The notes below the pieces were generated by a model. It made no database searches. It was not told where the DNA came from and saw only the letters and a list, made by a program, of their open reading frames with translations. From positions 1,922,001 to 1,986,000 of the forward strand of contig OZ242192.1 in assembly GCA_965205955.1 (NCBI GenBank): a stretch of DNA of 64,000 nt. Reading direction: 5' to 3'. Position numbers and translations under genes: made by a program. Positions 24,571 through 34,269 of the stretch are shown here, piece after piece. Positions within the stretch are counted from its first letter, which is position 1. Each line of letters opens with the position of its first letter. The stretch is from G965202915 sp965205955 (GTDB lineage Bacteria; Pseudomonadota; Gammaproteobacteria; Eutrophobiales; Eutrophobiaceae).

Positions 24571-25194
24571 TCACTGCTCCTGGTCCTGTGCGCGCATGCC
24601 TATCATGATTTCCACCATTTTGAGCGCCTCCTGCTCCATAGTGACGATCAGGTTATCCACCTTGCCCTGAAAATAACGGTGGAACATCAAGGTTGGAATT
24701 GCCACCGACAATCCGGCCGCAGTAGTAAGCAACGCCTCGGAAATGCCCTCGGCCAACACGCTGGGATCGCCAACGCCATAGGAAGTAATGACCGCAAACA
24801 CTTTAATCATGCCGATGACGGTTCCCAGAAGGCCCAATAACGGAGTGATCGAGGCAATAGTGCCCAATGTGTTGAGGGAGCGCCCCATCTCATGCGCAAC
24901 GTGCCGCCCCACCTCCTCGATGCTTTCCTTCATTACTTCCCGGTCATGGTGCCGGTTCAGCAGACCCGCTGCCAGGACGCTTCCCAGCGGCGACTGCCGT
25001 CTCATATTCTGTATTTTTCTCGCATCCAGATCACCGGTTTTCTGCCATTGCCAGACTGTGGCAACCAGGTTTTTCGGGGCAATTTTATTTTGCTGCAGCG
25101 ACCACAGGCGTTCAGAAACAATAGCCAGGGAAACGACCGAGCACAACAGGATGGGCCACATCAATAATCCGCCCGCTTCAATAAGTTCAAGCAT
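24571..25194 (-). CDS. exbB: MotA/TolQ/ExbB proton channel family protein
   Basis: A 207-residue protein with three membrane segments: about residues 10-28, a pair near 108-135 (ASITPLLGLLGTVIGMIKVF) and 150-175 (GISEALLTTAAGLSVAIP). This is the ExbB layout and it works with the ExbD encoded just after it (gap 1). It is the first gene of the minus-strand unit exbB-exbD-lpxK-ycaR-kdsB. In related genomes comEC precedes it directly, but here a glycosyltransferase gene on the opposite strand lies between. Confidence 0.93.
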   Translation of the reverse strand: MLELIEAGGLLMWPILLCSVVSLAIVSERLWSLQQNKIAPKNLVATVWQWQKTGDLDARKIQNMRRQSPLGSVLAAGLLNRHHDREVMKESIEEVGRHVAHEMGRSLNTLGTIASITPLLGLLGTVIGMIKVFAVITSYGVGDPSVLAEGISEALLTTAAGLSVAIPTLMFHRYFQGKVDNLIVTMEQEALKMVEIMIGMRAQDQEQ

Positions 25195-25386
25195 TTTTAT
25201 TTATCCTGGAAATACTTCTTTCGGTTGATACGCTCTGTTATATTGAATGTTGTGCGAAATTTTTTTGATGCTACGACGCATACGATATGATTGAATAGCA
25301 GTATCGAGATTACAGGATTTTTTTGCGCCACTTTTATAAAATAGTCCAGATTTTACCTTATAGAAATAGAAATATTTTTTGAATCA

Positions 25387-26126
25387 ATGAACCTTGTAAG
25401 CGTCATTATACCTTATTATAAAAAAAAAATTATATAGAAAGGACCATCAATTCGATCCTGGATCAAAGCTATTCCAATTTTGAAATCATTATGGTGCACG
25501 ACGATCCGAACCGGGAGGATCTGGATTTTATAAAGGGAATTGCAGCCGGAGATAAAAGGATTTCATTGCTGATCAATGAGTCCAATCTGGGCGCAGGCGA
25601 GTCGAGAAACAGAGGAATCAGGGCCGCCAGGGGTGAATTTATAGCATTTCTCGACGCGGATGATGTCTGGTATCGGGACAAGCTCGCCACGCAAATCGGT
25701 TTTATGCAGAAAAATAATTATTCGGTAAGCCATACCTCGTATAATATCGTGGATAAAAATGGAGCGATCCTGTCGAGCAGGAAGGCGTTCGATATGACCT
25801 ATGCAAAGCTGCTCAATTCCTGCGATATAGGCCTGTCGACCGTCATTGCCCGAAAAGAGGTCTTCAATACTGATTGCCAATTCCCCCGATTAGTACGGCG
25901 ACAAGACTATGTGTTATGGCTGCGCATTACCCAGACAGGGACTACAATTTATGGCCTGGATACCACCTTGTCGGACTGGACGAAAACCGATGGATCGCTT
26001 TCTTCCCCGATAATAAGAAAATTGATATACGGGTATTTGGTATACCGGCGGTATCTGGGGTTCAATCCCGTCAAATCCCTCTATCATCTGCTGGTTCTGT
26101 CATTGAATTATCTCAGGAAAAAATGA
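25387..26126 (+). pseudogene. Family 2 glycosyltransferase, frame broken at an A10 tract
   Basis: The ATG at 25387 starts MNLVSVIIPYYKKK, the typical family 2 glycosyltransferase N-terminus. Ten A at 25420-25429 then shift the frame and a stop follows at 25435. One extra A (or two fewer) would continue as NYIERTINSILDQSYSNFEI and join the long frame with GESRNRGIRAARGEFIAFLD and ADDVW, the nucleotide-sugar and metal site. The restored protein would be about 246 residues with a C-terminal end (YRRYLGFNPVKSLYHLLVLS) normal for LPS glycosyltransferases. The gene is AT-rich, faces comEC tail to tail (2 bases apart) and interrupts the comEC-exbB arrangement, so it looks acquired. The break may be an OFF phase, true decay or a sequencing error. 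Confidence 0.8.
25420..25429 (+). repeat. Poly-A (10) tract in the glycosyltransferase start region
   Basis: Ten consecutive A lie 34-43 bases after the ATG. A change of one base decides whether the glycosyltransferase is full length or ends after 16 codons. Runs of this length slip readily during replication. Confidence 0.8.
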
Positions 26127-26128
26127 GC

Positions 26129-28429
26129 TTATTCGATTTCTCTCCAGGTATCGGACGAATGCCAGAATCGCCGGTGTTCTTGCCGGTATCTGCTAAAAAC
26201 CATTTCTCGATCACCAGCAAAGGCAATCATCCCGCTGTTGGCGGTTGACAGGACCCTGACGCCGGCATCCTGATAGCGATTTATTATATCCGGCTTCGGA
26301 AAGCCGAAACGATTCCGGTATCCGGCCGGAAACAGCACCACACGGGGGGACACCGCCCGGATAAAATCGGCCGAGGATGAAGTTGCGCTGCCGTGATGCG
26401 GGGCGATTAAAATATCGGCATCCAGCTTGTCCCTCCATGCCGCAATCATCTTCCGCTCCGCCGACCGTTCAACGTCGCCGGGCAATAATACCGACACAGT
26501 GCCACTGCTGACCTTCAATACGCACGACGAATTATTTGCCGAAACCGTGCCGCTTTCCTGCGGGTGCAGTACTTCAAAATCAACGCCATCCCATTGCCAG
26601 CGTGTGCCGGACAGGCACGGCTGCCTGTTATCAAAAGTAATTCCGTTCGTATTGACCAGGATCCTGTTCACCCTGACAGCGGCAAGCAGGCTATCCGCTC
26701 CGCCAATATGGTCCTTATCTCCATGACTCAATAAAAGAACGTCTACCTCTGAGATGCCCCGGCTTCTCAGAAACGGCACAATAACGCTACGCCCGGCATC
26801 GAAACTATCCGACCAGAACGGCCCGCTGTCGTAAATCAGGGTATGATTACGGGTGGTGATAACCGCAGACAGCCCCTGCCCCACATCAAGCAAATAAAGA
26901 TGAAAACTGTTTGTCCGGGGCAGTTCGATATTCGGCCACAACAGCGGCATAAAGCAGCATAAACCCAGCCACCGGCCCGGCAATCCTCTCGGCATAAAAA
27001 CAATAGCCATCCCTGTAACGGCAAATACCAGAGCCAACAATGAAGGCGCCGGAAACACCCGGTTTGAAAAGGGCAAACCCCGTAAAAATTCCAGATAGGC
27101 AAACATCGGGGTAATAATCAAAACCGTTACTTCATATAAAAACCCCGCCATCTCCGGCAACAGTGTGGTACTCAGCGTGGCAACCAGGGTACAGGGGATC
27201 AGGAGCAGAGTAGTAACCGGCACCGCCAGCAGATTTGCAAAGAAACTGTTGATCGGAACCTCTTGAAACCAGAACAATAATAACGGCGCGAGCCCAAGAG
27301 GCACGAAAAACTGCACCTTAACCAGGGAATGAAACCATGAAGGATGCTCCCTTCTGCAGGCAAGGATATAGACAATAATCAGTACCGCGGAAAAAGACAG
27401 CCAGAATTCCACCGCCAGCACTGAAAACGGATAGAGAAACAGAATCAGAAATACCGCAGTAGCCATAACGTATGAAATGCGCCACTGTCCACCCAGCAAT
27501 ATATTTGACATAAACATACACAACATGATCAATGCCCTTTGCGTCGGCAATGAAAACCCGGCCAGACCGGCATAAATGAAACCGGCTGCAACCGCAAACA
27601 GCGCCGAAAACTTGCGGGCGGACAGTAAACCCGTCAATCTGCTATTCCACGACCACAACCACCGCCCCAGAAAAAACGCCATGACCGCCACCAGGCCAAG
27701 ATGCAAACCGGAAATTGCCAGCAGGTGATTTGTGCCCGTGCCCCTGAGCAAGCGCCATTGCTCGCTGCTCACCTTGCTCCGGTCGCCAATCGCCAGCGCT
27801 CGTATCGGACCGGCATATTCACCGGCAACATAATGATCGATTTTGCCGCCTATCTTGTGCCGCCATTGATCGAACAGATAAGTGCCCGTATCGGATATCT
27901 TTCTATTTTTCGGCGAAGATTTGACATAACCGGTTGCCCGGATTTTCTTCTGGAACAACCATCCCTCATAATCGAAACCACCCGGATTCATAAAACCGCG
28001 CGGGCGGCGTAACTTCACATACAACTGCCAGCGCTCGCCCGGCTTCGGCAGTTCAAGTGAACGATACCAGCTAAGCCTGACCTTGCCTGGAGACGGCCAG
28101 CTCCCGCCCTGCTCATCCTCGATTCCATCAATTGCAAACAGAAACCGCACAGCATTGGTGCGCTGCTCCGGCAACGATGCCACCGTCCCGTTAATCAGCG
28201 CAAATTTCCCATCCAGCGTTGGCGGCAGTTCCTTCCCAAGCGCCAGGCTCGCCTGAATAAAAGCCCATACAAACCCAAGCAGGAAAAATCCCGCCAGGCG
28301 TGCCCGTTTGAAATACAGCATGGCCATGCACAACGGCAGGATGAGAACAAGCAGCCTGATATCCGGCAGGAAATGCAAACCGGACAGACCTAAAATACCC
28401 AGCGCAAATGCCACACTCCCTGTACGCAT
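26129..28429 (-). CDS. comEC: DNA internalisation competence protein ComEC/Rec2
   Basis: ComEC carries single-stranded DNA across the inner membrane during transformation. The 766-residue protein has an N-terminal OB-like domain, a central multi-helix Competence domain (GTGTNHLLAISGLHLGLVAVM, RALIMLCMFMSNILLGG) and a C-terminal metallo-beta-lactamase-like domain (LLLSHGDKDHIGGADSLL, LIAPHHGSATSSS) with metal ligands intact. The ATG at 28429 has GGGGAGGGG about 5 bases upstream and is preferred to a TTG at 28462. The gene looks complete, so natural DNA uptake is possible if the pilus genes exist elsewhere. Confidence 0.95.
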   Translation of the reverse strand: MRTGSVAFALGILGLSGLHFLPDIRLLVLILPLCMAMLYFKRARLAGFFLLGFVWAFIQASLALGKELPPTLDGKFALINGTVASLPEQRTNAVRFLFAIDGIEDEQGGSWPSPGKVRLSWYRSLELPKPGERWQLYVKLRRPRGFMNPGGFDYEGWLFQKKIRATGYVKSSPKNRKISDTGTYLFDQWRHKIGGKIDHYVAGEYAGPIRALAIGDRSKVSSEQWRLLRGTGTNHLLAISGLHLGLVAVMAFFLGRWLWSWNSRLTGLLSARKFSALFAVAAGFIYAGLAGFSLPTQRALIMLCMFMSNILLGGQWRISYVMATAVFLILFLYPFSVLAVEFWLSFSAVLIIVYILACRREHPSWFHSLVKVQFFVPLGLAPLLLFWFQEVPINSFFANLLAVPVTTLLLIPCTLVATLSTTLLPEMAGFLYEVTVLIITPMFAYLEFLRGLPFSNRVFPAPSLLALVFAVTGMAIVFMPRGLPGRWLGLCCFMPLLWPNIELPRTNSFHLYLLDVGQGLSAVITTRNHTLIYDSGPFWSDSFDAGRSVIVPFLRSRGISEVDVLLLSHGDKDHIGGADSLLAAVRVNRILVNTNGITFDNRQPCLSGTRWQWDGVDFEVLHPQESGTVSANNSSCVLKVSSGTVSVLLPGDVERSAERKMIAAWRDKLDADILIAPHHGSATSSSADFIRAVSPRVVLFPAGYRNRFGFPKPDIINRYQDAGVRVLSTANSGMIAFAGDREMVFSRYRQEHRRFWHSSDTWREIE

Positions 28430-28596
28430 CAATCCCCTCCCCCATCCCGGATATGGCGCCAATTAAAGAAGGCAAAGCCCCTGAAGTGTAATAAAATTCA
28501 GATACGCACACAAAAATCAAACAGTGCCTTGCCCATACCTGAATGTACCCGAACCACACTTGAATTTCCACCCATAAAACGCCGACGTGCTCCGCC

Positions 28597-28616
28597 ATTC
28601 CTGCGGCAGCAGGAAT
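28597..28616. repeat. REP-like palindrome
   Basis: ATTCCTGC, a 4-base loop GGCA, then GCAGGAAT: a perfect 8-bp hairpin of the kind found in dispersed palindromic repeats. Confidence 0.6.
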
Positions 28617-28676
28617 CCATTCCTTAAAAGAACCTGGTTCAGGCCGACCATATCCCTACCCCTGCCAGAACCTTCC

Positions 28677-28698
28677 CCCTCACCCCGGCCCTCTCCCA
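28677..28698. repeat. CCCTCACCCCGGCC-type dispersed repeat, inverted partner at 28911
   Basis: CCCTCACCCCGGCCCTCTCC is repeated with near identity at 34258-34279 and its first 14 bases occur in reverse complement at 28911-28924, inside the IS481 fragment. Three copies within 6 kb around the autotransporter gene suggest a dispersed small repeat. Confidence 0.65.
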
Positions 28699-28776
28699 GA
28701 TGTTACGTCCCGTATGATAGAATATACTCTCTTTCAATCCAATCGGGGATTCAATACGTTCACAGGAGGTTGCAAA

Positions 28777-28986
28777 ATGGAGATTAAATTACACCGACTG
28801 GCCACCACAACGCCAGCTACCCGAAAGTATATTCAGACCTCAAACAAGAGCGCACCGACCTTGTCGCGTGAGCTCGGGGTTTCTCTGCCGACGGTCTACA
28901 AATGGCGGCGGGCCGGGGTGAGGGTGGGAACCCATCGCAGAAATTTTTACCAAAAAGATTTGATACACTGCAAAAATCCGCTATAA
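28777..28986 (+). pseudogene. IS481-type transposase N-terminal fragment
   Basis: From the ATG at 28777, with a strong AGGAGG eight bases upstream, the frame reads MEIKLHRLATTTPATRKYIQ and then a helix-turn-helix (LSRELGVSLPTVYKWRR), the start of IS481/IS3-like transposases. After YKWRR the DNA is the inverted CCCTCACCCC-type repeat and the frame becomes unrelated, ending at 28986. No catalytic DDE core is present. It is a broken insertion sequence in the accessory stretch upstream of the autotransporter. Confidence 0.72.
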
Positions 28987-29150
28987 TTCCCAATAGAGTA
29001 TTGCAATAAAAATGCCGAAAGACTTTCAATTACTAAACTATACTAGTGCAGCGGAGACTATGAAAGATACCAATATACACCAGGCTGCAAACATAGCAGT
29101 GTCCACCCCCCCGAAAAGATGACCGGCTGCACAAGCGGCAGGGGAACCTC

Positions 29151-32100
29151 ATGCTGAAACATCTGGCCGCGCTGCTGCTGTTAGCCGCCGTAATCACGCC
29201 GGCGCCGTCCCTTGCGCAGACCGCCGCCACCGCCACCCTGGCCGGCACCGTGACCGAGGCCAATCTGTTCGCCGCCACGGCATCGACGGTATCCGTCACG
29301 CTGACCAACACCGAGTACGAGGCGGCCGGCACCCTGATGCAAAGCCACTTCAGCGTGACGGATACCGTCGCCGGGACCGTGCGCGTGAGCGATGTCACCC
29401 GCGACAGCGCCACCGTCGCCACGCTGACGCTGGCGTACAGCGGCGGGGACATCACCGCCGCCGGTACCCTGTCCGTCACCCTCGCCGCCGAAGGCCACAC
29501 CGGCGCCGACGCCCTGACCACCAACACCATAGATATTACCGCCAGCACCGGCGCCAATGTCTGCGGCCGCACGGCACAGGTGCGGGATGGGATTGTCAGA
29601 GAGTCCTCTGCCACCGAATGCACGAGCATCACCGACCTGGCAAGCATTACAAGGATTCTTTTGACCGCGCAAAGGATCGCTTCGCTGCAAAACGGCGATT
29701 TTGCCGGCTTGTCGGCGCTGCAGCGGTTGTTTTTGACCAGAAATAAACTGGATGCACTGCCCCCCAATATTTTTGCCGGCTTGTCGGCGCTGCAGAATTT
29801 GGGTTTGGACGGCAACAGCCTGAACACACTGCCCGTCACCATCTTTGACGGTCTGGAGAGGCTTAGTACTTTGCGACTGTTCGGCAACCCGTTCACGGCG
29901 GACACCGGACTGCCCACCGGCATCTTTGACGACGTGCTGGATACCCTGGGCCCCATTGCAACAACCGGATTCCGCGGCTTTCTGATTGACCAAACCGTCC
30001 GCGACGCCCATTTTGTCTGCTCCCGTACCGACGCTGCGGCGATTGTCCTGGCGACCCCCGGCGTGACCGACTGCCTGCGCATCAGCGCCGCACAACTCAC
30101 CGCCGCCCTGGAGGACGCCACCTTGAGCGGCCTGACCCTGTCCGACGGCACCGACACCTTCCCCCTCGCCCCGGTGTTCGCCTCCGGCATCACGACCTAT
30201 ACCGCCTCGGTACCCAACAGCGTCATCAGTGTGACGGTCACGCCGACCGCCACCCGGAGCGGCGCCACCATTACTGTCAACGGCGACACCGTCGCCAGCG
30301 GCAACGCCAGCAACGCCATTGACCTGATGCCGGGCGTGGCGGTGCCGATTACCATTGTGGTCACCGCCGCCGACGGCGCCACCGCGGAAACCTACACGGT
30401 GATGGTCACCCGCGCGGCGCCGCCGCCGCCCACCGCCACCCTGGTCGGCACGCTGACCGAAGCCACCCTGTTCGCCGCCCCGGCGCCGACCGTCACCGTC
30501 ACGCTGACCAACACCGCATACGAGGCGGCCGGCACCCTGATGCAAAACCACTTCAGCGTGACGGATACCGTCGCCGGGACTGTGAGCGTGAGCGGTTTCA
30601 CCCGCGACAGCGACACCGAGGCCACGCTGACGCTGGCGTACAGCGGCGAGGACATCACCACCACCGGTACCCTGTCCGTCACCCTCGCCGCCGCCGGCCA
30701 CACCGGCACCGACGACCTGATGACCAGCGCCATCGCTATTACCGCCAGCGCCGGCGTCAATGTCTGCGGGCGGACGGCACAGGTGCGGGATGGGATTGTC
30801 GGAGTGTCCTCTGCCACCGAATGCACGAGCATCACCGACCTGGCAAGCATTACAAGGCTTAATTTATTCAGTCAAAGCATCGGTTCGCTGCAACCCGGCG
30901 ATTTTGCCGGCTTGACGGCGCTGGAGATTTTGTTTTTGTTCAACAACGACCTGGAGGCACTGCCCGCCACCATCTTTGCCGGCTTGACGTCGCTGCATAC
31001 TTTGAGTTTGCCCAACAACGACCTGGAGGCACTGCCCGCCACCATCTTTGATGGTCTGGATAGGCTTAGTACTTTGTTCCTGCGCGACAACCCGTTCACG
31101 GCGGACACCGGACTGCCCGCCGGCATCTTTGACGACGTGCTGGATACCCTGGGCGCCATTACAACAAGCACAACCGGCAGCGGCTTTGTGATTGACCAAA
31201 CCGTCCGCCGCGCCCATTTTGTCTGCTCCCGTGCCGACGCTGCGGCGATTGTCATGGCGACCACCGGCGTGACCGACTGCCTGCGCATCAGCGCCGCACA
31301 ACTCAACGCCGCCCTCCTGCTGGTGACGGACGCCACCTTGAGCGGCCTGACCCTGTCCGACGGCACCGACACCTTCCCCCTCACCCCACCGTTTGCCCCC
31401 GGCACCACGGTCTATGCCGTCTCGGTACCTACCAGCGTCACCAGCCTGGAGGTCACGCCGACCGCCACCCGCACCAGCGCCACGATCACCGTCAACTTCG
31501 CCCCCGTAGACAGCGGCAACGCCAGCAACGCCATTAACCTGCCGACGCCAGGCACAGCGGTGCCGATTGCCATTGAGGTCACCGCCGCCGACACCACCAC
31601 CAGAATGACCTACATGGTGACCGCCACCCGTGAGGCAGATGCCACCCCGAACTTTGACAGCGCGTTGCCGCTGTCGCCGCTAATCTACACCGTCGGCCTT
31701 GTCGTTGACACCGTCACCCTGCCGGCCGCCACCGGTGGCGACGGCACGCTGACCTACACACTGACGCCGGCACTGCCGGCCGGCTTGACGTTTAATGAGG
31801 CCAATCGCCAAATCACCGGCACGCCGTCGGCAACCCACCCGGAGACCCCCTACACCCTGACGGCGACCGATGCCGATGCCAGCGACCCGGACAGCGACAC
31901 GTTCACGTTTATGCTGACCGTCAATCCGCCGGCACCGGCGGCCACGCTGGCCGCGCCGACGGCGCTGACCGGGGCCAACCTCGCCACCGCCACGGTCACG
32001 GTCACACTGGCAAACACCATGTATGTAGACGCGGCGGCGCTGGGGCCGGATGACTTCAGCCTGGCCGACACTATCGCCGGGACGGTGAGCGTGAGCGGTG

Positions 32101-34247
32101 TCACCCGCACCAGCGACACCGTGGCGACGCTGGCTCTGGCGCACAGCGGCGAGGCCATTCCCGACAGTGGCATTCTGTCGGTCACGGTGCTGGCGTCCGC
32201 GCACGTCGGCACCGGCGACCTGCTCGCCGGCAATGTGCCGATTACGGTGACCAATACCGTCCCGGATTTCGGCTCGGCGACCGTTGACGCCCAGACCTAC
32301 ACCGTGGGCACGAGTATCGGCACCGTCACACTGCCGTCGGCCACCGGCGGCAACGGCACGGCGACCTATGCCCTCGCCCCGACCCTGCCGAGCGGTCTGA
32401 CCTTTACCGCCGCCGACCGCACCATCACCGGCACCCCGGGCACCGCGCAGGCCGCCACCACCTACACCTACACGGCGAGTGACAACGACGTGGATACCGC
32501 CCCCACCGACGCCGCGACCCTGACCTTCACCATCACCATCAATGCGGCCAACACCGCGCCGACGTTCGGCGGGGAGAGCATCGCGCCTCAAACCTACACC
32601 GAGGACGCGAGTATCGGCACCGTCACACTGCCGTCGGCCACCGGCGGCAACGGCGCGTTGACCTATGCCCTCGCCCCGACCCTGCCGACCGGTCTGACCT
32701 TTACCGCCGCTGACCGCACCATCACCGGCACCCCGGCGATGGGCACCACGCAGACCGCCACCGCCTACACCTACACGGCCAGCGACAGCGACGTGGATAC
32801 CGCCACCACCGACACCGCGACCCTGACCTTCACCATCACCATCAATCCCGCCGGTAGTGACACCGGCCCGACACCGCAACAGACCGAGCAACTGCATGAG
32901 GAAATCGTCCCGCAAGCGGTGCAGGCGATTGCCGGCAACGTGGTTGCCTCGGTGGGCGCGCGCATCGAGACGGCCATCCAGGGCGCCCCGCCCACCGGCG
33001 GTGTGCGGCTGGATGGACAGAGCATAGAGGGCGATGGGAAGGCCGTCCTGCTCGGTTTCCTGGACGAGGCGCCGGAATATACGCGCTCGATCAAAGAGGG
33101 CACTCTGAACTGGAAGCGGATGCTGGCCAATTCTTCTTTCAGCCTGAATGCCGCCGGTGACTCCGGCAACAGCGGCCTGGGCCTATGGGGCAGCGGCCAC
33201 TACACCGAATTTAATGGGGATGACAATAATCTCGATTGGGACGGCGATTCCTACGGCTTCCAAATCGGCGCAGATACCCGCTGGAATAACAATCTGCTGA
33301 CGGGCCTGTCGGTCTCGTGGAGTGAGGGCGAGGTGGAATATATTCAGGGCAGCGGCGCCACAAGAGAAGAAGGCGACTATACGCTGACGCTGGTCGGCAT
33401 TCATCCGTATCTGGGCTGGTCGAATGACAGCGGCAGCTTGAGTCTGTGGGGCAGCGTCGGTTATGCGGACGGCGAGGTGGAGATTGAGCCGGACGGCGGC
33501 AACAGGCGCACCCACGATACCACGCTGGTTTCGGTAGCGGGCGGGTTCAAACACCGGCTGACGGGTTTCCTGAATGTCAAGGGCGACTTTTCTGCTATAG
33601 AGACCGATATAGATGAGTCAACGGATGTCACCAATGACCGGGATCTGACGGTGGACTCGCAACGCCTGCGGCTGTTGCTTGAGGGGTACCATCAAAACCA
33701 ACTGGGCGGTGGCCGCACACTGACGCAAAGCGCCGAGGTGGGCTACCGGGCTGATGGAGGCGACAGCGATGCCGATACGGACGGGGCCGAGCTGGCGCTG
33801 GGCTTTGACTACCATAACCCGGCTGCCGGCCTGACTCTGGCGGGCAAAGGGCGGGTGCTGGTAGGCAATAGGGACTACCGGGAATGGAGCGTATCCGGCC
33901 TGATCAGGCTGCAACCGCAAGCCTATGGGCAGGGGCTGACCTTCACTATGGAGCCTGGCTACGGCGGTACGGCAAGTGAGGCCGGGGAACTGTGGAACCG
34001 CAACAGGGCCTACACGCCAATCGAACGCAATGAGTACGGTGCGCAGATGAAGGCACACCTGGGCTACAGGCTGAATGGTTTTGTCACCCCATACACCGAG
34101 GTGACCAGCGGGGAGGCGCTGCGCCGTTTCCGCATGGGCGTGAAGTGGCAGTTGGGCGAGGCGCTGGATTTGGATCTGTTCGGGGAGCAGTATGAAGCGG
34201 CAGATACGGATAATGTATTGAGGTTGGAGGGGGAATTGCGGTTTTAA
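29151..34247 (+). CDS. Large surface autotransporter with LRR, cadherin-like and Ig-like modules
   Basis: A 1698-residue secreted protein. A signal peptide (LAALLLLAAVITPAPSLAQ) covers 1-23. The passenger has a beta-strand module at about 25-130 (TATLAGTVTEANLFAA), leucine-rich repeats at 150-265 (LFLTRNKLDALPPNIFAGLS) and a cadherin-like beta-sandwich at 320-422 (LSGLTLSDGTDTFPL). The same three modules repeat at about 428-830. An Ig-like domain, a third copy of the first module (about 930-1030) and two nearly identical Ig-like domains (TLPSGLTFTAADRTITGTP) follow. The C-terminal ~365 residues form a 12-strand-type autotransporter barrel (GLGLWGSGHYTEF start, final phenylalanine in LEGELRF). 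LRR and Ig-like modules suggest adhesion to another cell or surface; no ligand can be named. GC content is higher than that of neighbouring AT-rich genes. Confidence 0.88.
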   Translation: MLKHLAALLLLAAVITPAPSLAQTAATATLAGTVTEANLFAATASTVSVTLTNTEYEAAGTLMQSHFSVTDTVAGTVRVSDVTRDSATVATLTLAYSGGDITAAGTLSVTLAAEGHTGADALTTNTIDITASTGANVCGRTAQVRDGIVRESSATECTSITDLASITRILLTAQRIASLQNGDFAGLSALQRLFLTRNKLDALPPNIFAGLSALQNLGLDGNSLNTLPVTIFDGLERLSTLRLFGNPFTADTGLPTGIFDDVLDTLGPIATTGFRGFLIDQTVRDAHFVCSRTDAAAIVLATPGVTDCLRISAAQLTAALEDATLSGLTLSDGTDTFPLAPVFASGITTYTASVPNSVISVTVTPTATRSGATITVNGDTVASGNASNAIDLMPGVAVPITIVVTAADGATAETYTVMVTRAAPPPPTATLVGTLTEATLFAAPAPTVTVTLTNTAYEAAGTLMQNHFSVTDTVAGTVSVSGFTRDSDTEATLTLAYSGEDITTTGTLSVTLAAAGHTGTDDLMTSAIAITASAGVNVCGRTAQVRDGIVGVSSATECTSITDLASITRLNLFSQSIGSLQPGDFAGLTALEILFLFNNDLEALPATIFAGLTSLHTLSLPNNDLEALPATIFDGLDRLSTLFLRDNPFTADTGLPAGIFDDVLDTLGAITTSTTGSGFVIDQTVRRAHFVCSRADAAAIVMATTGVTDCLRISAAQLNAALLLVTDATLSGLTLSDGTDTFPLTPPFAPGTTVYAVSVPTSVTSLEVTPTATRTSATITVNFAPVDSGNASNAINLPTPGTAVPIAIEVTAADTTTRMTYMVTATREADATPNFDSALPLSPLIYTVGLVVDTVTLPAATGGDGTLTYTLTPALPAGLTFNEANRQITGTPSATHPETPYTLTATDADASDPDSDTFTFMLTVNPPAPAATLAAPTALTGANLATATVTVTLANTMYVDAAALGPDDFSLADTIAGTVSVSGVTRTSDTVATLALAHSGEAIPDSGILSVTVLASAHVGTGDLLAGNVPITVTNTVPDFGSATVDAQTYTVGTSIGTVTLPSATGGNGTATYALAPTLPSGLTFTAADRTITGTPGTAQAATTYTYTASDNDVDTAPTDAATLTFTITINAANTAPTFGGESIAPQTYTEDASIGTVTLPSATGGNGALTYALAPTLPTGLTFTAADRTITGTPAMGTTQTATAYTYTASDSDVDTATTDTATLTFTITINPAGSDTGPTPQQTEQLHEEIVPQAVQAIAGNVVASVGARIETAIQGAPPTGGVRLDGQSIEGDGKAVLLGFLDEAPEYTRSIKEGTLNWKRMLANSSFSLNAAGDSGNSGLGLWGSGHYTEFNGDDNNLDWDGDSYGFQIGADTRWNNNLLTGLSVSWSEGEVEYIQGSGATREEGDYTLTLVGIHPYLGWSNDSGSLSLWGSVGYADGEVEIEPDGGNRRTHDTTLVSVAGGFKHRLTGFLNVKGDFSAIETDIDESTDVTNDRDLTVDSQRLRLLLEGYHQNQLGGGRTLTQSAEVGYRADGGDSDADTDGAELALGFDYHNPAAGLTLAGKGRVLVGNRDYREWSVSGLIRLQPQAYGQGLTFTMEPGYGGTASEAGELWNRNRAYTPIERNEYGAQMKAHLGYRLNGFVTPYTEVTSGEALRRFRMGVKWQLGEALDLDLFGEQYEAADTDNVLRLEGELRF
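29235..31625 (+). repeat. Internal tandem duplication of about 1.19 kb in the autotransporter gene
   Basis: The block 29235-30420 (beta module, LRR, cadherin-like module) is repeated at 30427-31625. Long stretches are nearly identical, for example CTGTCCGTCACCCTCGCCGC and TTCACGGCGGACACCGGACT in both copies. A second, shorter tandem pair encodes two Ig-like domains (about 32280-32545 and 32575-32845). Confidence 0.85.
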
Positions 34248-34269
34248 TGGCCGCTACCCTCACCCCCGG

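Larger units (their letters stand above)
28430..28776. other. Intergenic stretch with short palindromic repeats
   Basis: Between divergent comEC and the transposase fragment. It holds a perfect 8-bp stem with 4-base loop (28597-28616) and a CCCTCACCCCGGCC-type repeat (28677-28698), and ends with a strong AGGAGG before the fragment. No other gene is visible. Confidence 0.6.

Noticed and set aside
29181..32915. Long minus-strand open frames (400-500 codons) across the autotransporter gene
   Set aside because: They are Gly/Arg- or Ser/Val-rich mirror frames of a repetitive GC-rich gene with few stop codons; no domain or ribosome site is visible.
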